Of a stretch of 64,000 nucleotides of DNA, positions 61,043-64,000 are shown piece after piece. The stretch lies in assembly GCA_003952965.2 (NCBI GenBank), contig CM025851.1, positions 21,060,730 through 21,124,729 on the forward strand. The letters run 5' to 3'. This DNA is from Morella rubra (Eukaryota; Streptophyta; Magnoliopsida; Fagales; Myricaceae). The number at the start of each line of letters is the position of its first letter. Positions within the stretch are counted from its first letter, which is position 1. Under the pieces are notes generated by a model, which was not told the DNA's origin, did not search any database, and saw nothing but the letters and a program-made list of their open reading frames with translations. The translations under genes were made by a program, and so were the position numbers.

Positions 61043-61527
61043 GGAGAGAGAAACAAGCCTGTTTGTGTTCGAGTTTTTCTGTTTGTTGTCTGCGGATAAC
61101 ATCAAAGTTGGATGATGGATGGATGGATATGGACTTGCTTAATGCTTCTGATAAAACCAAAACCGAGCAGCCGAATTCCACCAATCCCACGGCGCATGGC
61201 GTGCGCAGTTGCAGGCGCCACTTTACCCGTTCAGATAAACTGCCTTTTGACGAATCACATCCATCCACAACGCCCTCGCCCACCCTTCACCCAAAAGAAA
61301 CAGTTTCATCTCTATCTCCACCTTTCGATTCCATTCACACCACAGGCGTGTGAAGAAATTAAATAGTACGAAAACAATGCATTTTACCTTTGTTTATCCT
61401 CCTTTTGCGTTTTTTTTTTTCCACCGAAAAACGACGCACGTCGCAATCCCATAATTTATTCGACCCGATGAAGCTCAGACACTGCAGGCCTGCCGATCGT
61501 GCGCCCCTTCTCTCCCTCTCTCTCTTC

Positions 61528-61624
61528 CCCCCCCCCCCCCCCCCCCCTCTCTCTCGATCGTGGCGTATAAATCAGATCAGCTACAGATAAGTAACTTTGA
61601 TGTGTATATATATATATATATCAA
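61528..61624. repeat. Poly-C run and short (TA)n
   Basis: About 18 C in a row at 61530-61547, then (CT)n, and (TA)n at about 61604-61622. Simple sequence only. Confidence 0.85.
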
Positions 61625-61797
61625 AGGGGTATCAAGTTTGTTCTTTGTGTTTTTTTTTTTTTTTTGCTTATTACTTGGTGTAGACTTCTTACAAGGTAGA
61701 AATTTACTTCTTCTTTTTTCACTTAACTACTTCTCCCATCTATGTTTTATTTAAATCTTAAACTAGTCTTAGAGTATTTCGTTCTAAGATTTATCTT

Positions 61798-61993
61798 GAA
61801 AGGTAAGGTTTGAAAGTTTAAAAATTTTAATTTATGGGAATTGAAAAAAAAAAAAGTGAAGAGAAATTATTTGAGTAAATTTTTTATATTTATTTTAATA
61901 AAAATAAAAAAGTTAATAAAAAAGAGAAATTATTTTATTAATCTAAATATTTGAAATGGTCAAAAATTATTTTACCCCCAAACACCACCTTAA
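61798..61993. mobile_element. Possible AT-rich MITE
   Basis: AAGGTAAGGTTTGAAAG at the left and CCCCAAACACCACCTTA at the right are imperfect inverted ends around an AT-rich interior. Weak but similar in style to its neighbour. Confidence 0.35.
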
Positions 61994-62087
61994 TTCTATT
62001 CATCTATTTCAAAAGAGAAAAATCTGATGTGCACAGCTACAACACACTTTGATAAATGATTCGCGCATGTTGAAAAACAATAACTAG

Positions 62088-62272
62088 GGTTGTTTGTTTA
62101 CTAAAATTTTAGAGTTTTTAAAATTTTAACATAATAAAATAATTATAATATAATTTTTCTCTTTCTATTAAATTATTACTTTTCATTATAAAAAATTCAT
62201 TCATATCATCTCTCTCTTCACTTTTTCACAAATTTTAATATCCTCAAATTTTAACACTCAAACACAACCTAG
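62088..62272. mobile_element. Short AT-rich MITE, same family as 4281-4445
   Basis: Left end GGGTTGTTTGTTTACTAAAA and right end TTTTAACACTCAAACACAACC are inverted repeats. The interior matches the copy at 4281-4445. Confidence 0.55.
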
Positions 62273-62375
62273 AGCTTACAATTCATTACGGATGACATGT
62301 GTAATAATATAAATAAATTAAAATATATTAAAAAAAATATAGTAAAAGCATAAAAAAAAAAAAAGAAATTAGAGA

Positions 62376-62460
62376 TTTGAATTTTGAATTTTGAATTTTG
62401 AATTTTGAATTTTGAATTTTGAATTTTGAATTTTGAATTTTGAATTTTGAATTTTGAATT
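62376..62460. repeat. 7-bp minisatellite, about 12 copies of GAATTTT
   Basis: A perfect array of GAATTTT running into a T-run. No telomere-type repeat. Confidence 0.95.
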
Positions 62461-62770
62461 TTTTTTTTTTAAAAAATTAAATAAGAAATAAACCAAACTT
62501 AAGATATAAAAAAAGGGACAAAATAGGATACAAATTAAATATAAATGGCACCTTCAAGAAAAAGAAAACAAAAACAAACAAGATTTGTAGAGTGGGGGAA
62601 GCTGGGATTGTCACCAGCTCTGCCCGCCTCCTCCCGCCGCTTGGGGAGAGGGTTGCTAGTGGAGGTTGGACGCGCCCACTCATGACGTTGCTCGTGACCC
62701 CACTCCTCCTGCTAGTGGGGGAAAGGTTATGGGAGAGGGCATGACCCTCCCCATCCAAACACTCTCCACC

Positions 62771-63737
62771 CAGTGGCGGAATCAGGATTAAAATCCAAGG
62801 GTGGCGAACTTTAAAGAAGAAATGACAAAAAAAAAAAACAATTCCCTTCGTAATGTAAAAAATTGTCTTAGAGTTATAATGTCGAAAATTAAGGACTAAA
62901 AGCATTAAAAATATTAGAATACATGTACTGTACTATATACTGTGACTGAGAGGTGACAAAACAAAATTGAAGACAATCAATCAGTTGGCAATGGTGTTTT
63001 AATATTTGCAGTGCATATTCTATTTTTAATGAAGAATTTAGAGAGCTTCCTGGGACACTTAATGCATAATCGATCTTAATTTTGAGTCCACACACACACA
63101 CACACAGATATATATATATATATATGATTAAGTTCATGTTGTTGTAATGTGTATCAAGGAAGTGCACAGAAGTTTTGACTTCAAGCTGAAAAATATGCAA
63201 ACTTGAATTTTTGGACATACTGTTACTATAGCTAAAATTGGAATTTTAAGGCAAAACTCACACCCACGCACAATTTAGCCCACAATTAATATTGATTAAT
63301 TAACATTTTCTTGTCTAACTTTGATTCAACCTTTCCTTCTAATCTTGGCTTCCTTACTAAAAGCCTGGGTGTGCCCATAAAGGTACTTAGTAAATTGAAA
63401 AAAAAGAAGGTAAAAACAAGACCTTCAGCCTAATCGTTGATGGATGTCGACTAAAATCTTAATATATGATCGCATTAATTAGTATCATACTAATATGAAT
63501 GCAAGATTAGGATTGCTAATCAAAGAATTAACAATACATTTTGTTCCTCATTATTTTCAACTTTTTTTTTCCTGTGTATTTTTTCCACCCACCCATTAGC
63601 TTTGTTCCACATATGGCCTGGGCCTAATGGGTGTCGGGCCAGGCCAACTTAAAAAAAAAAACACATGTAAAAATTTGTTTTAGGCTGAGCAATGGGTGGT
63701 GGACACCCAGGTTCGCTACCCCCTACGTCTGCCACTG
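62771..63737 (-). mobile_element. hAT transposon, non-autonomous, same family as 56841-58179
   Basis: Ends CAGTGGCGGAATCAGG at 62771 and (reverse) CAGTGGCAGACGTAGG at 63737. The flanks TCTCCACC (62763-62770) and CCTCCACC (63738-63745) match at seven of eight bases, an 8-bp duplication. The first ~170 bp align with the reverse complement of 58010-58179 (for example CTTAGAGTTATAATG, AAATTAAGGACTAAAAGC). No transposase sequence was found. Confidence 0.85.
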
Positions 63738-64000
63738 CCTCCACCTCCCATGCGGAAGTTGTAAGGACTCCACCACTTCTCCTTCTCCTTAGGTTGTCTC
63801 AGACGGAGGAGGACCCCTTTCTTTTTATTTTTTATGTATTTTTTGTTTCTATTTTAATAATTTTTGTGTTATTTTCTGATTATTTTCTTGTTGATTGTTT
63901 TTATTTTTTGCTCTTTCTTTCTTTAATATTGGTCTTTTAGAAATTTTTGGTTTCATCTATTGTCATTCTATATTTTTACCTTTTTCCTTGTGTTGTTTTA
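63738..64000. other. Spacer at the right window edge
   Basis: T-rich sequence with no recognised feature. Confidence 0.5.

Noticed and set aside
60779-61283. Minus-strand frames with His-Thr repeats
   Set aside because: They result from the (GT)n-(GA)n microsatellite and are not a protein.
62376-62460. GAATTTT array as a telomere-like repeat or CRISPR-like array
   Set aside because: The 7-bp unit is not the plant telomere repeat TTTAGGG, and there are no spacers; it is a simple minisatellite.
1-64000. tRNA, rRNA or CRISPR features
   Set aside because: No cloverleaf-type tRNA gene, rRNA segment or repeat-spacer array was noticed; the tRNA-Met match at 27247 is a retroelement primer site.

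Overview
This is nuclear DNA from a eudicot plant. The signs are intron-containing plant genes with GT-AG introns, plant-specific gene families, and a dense load of LTR, CACTA and hAT elements with AT-rich MITEs. The species cannot be fixed from sequence alone.

Host genes. From left to right: the 3' end of an SNM1-type DNA cross-link repair nuclease gene (316-1832, +, cut by the window edge); a complete three-exon 3-ketoacyl-CoA synthase gene of the KCS10/FIDDLEHEAD type (20434-23461, +); a small secreted protein resembling pectin methylesterase/invertase inhibitors (24281-24814, +); a complete five-exon FMO1-type flavin monooxygenase gene (45506-49287, +); and a single-exon Gln/Ser-rich protein of unknown function (51038-52249, -). 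Two host-derived fragments lie within mobile DNA: a piece of plastid-type ribosomal protein L22 (17975-18166) and exons 1-2 of cytosolic ribosomal protein L6 (54271-55075, -).

Mobile DNA. 9.3-18.9 kb is a large CACTA (En/Spm) element on the minus strand. It has an apparently readable second gene, a broken transposase gene, and a solo LTR inserted in the transposase-associated domain. 25.9-39.5 kb is a nest of elements. A Copia fossil with a tRNA-Met primer site is split by a solo LTR, a fold-back MITE and two Gypsy-type LTR blocks in opposite orientations; the reversed block carries another MITE and another solo LTR. A CACTA end and a further solo LTR follow. 52.8-56.1 kb is a CACTA element carrying the RPL6 fragment, flanked by a ~320-bp direct duplication. 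Two hAT elements with clear target-site duplications lie at 56.8-58.2 and 62.8-63.7 kb.

Local duplication is a theme: a 464-bp repeat in exact tandem at 4.6-5.5 kb, two adjacent tandem pairs at 59.4-60.3 kb, and the duplicated flank of the RPL6-bearing element. The host genes do not form a pathway. KCS10 (very-long-chain acyl elongation in the epidermis) and FMO1 (N-hydroxypipecolate synthesis in systemic immunity) are unrelated neighbours. I found no wholly new gene system. The strongest leads are the RPL6-capturing CACTA element with its duplicated flank, the L22 fragment between CACTA transposase and terminus, and the conserved-looking orphan protein whose upstream region that element has interrupted.
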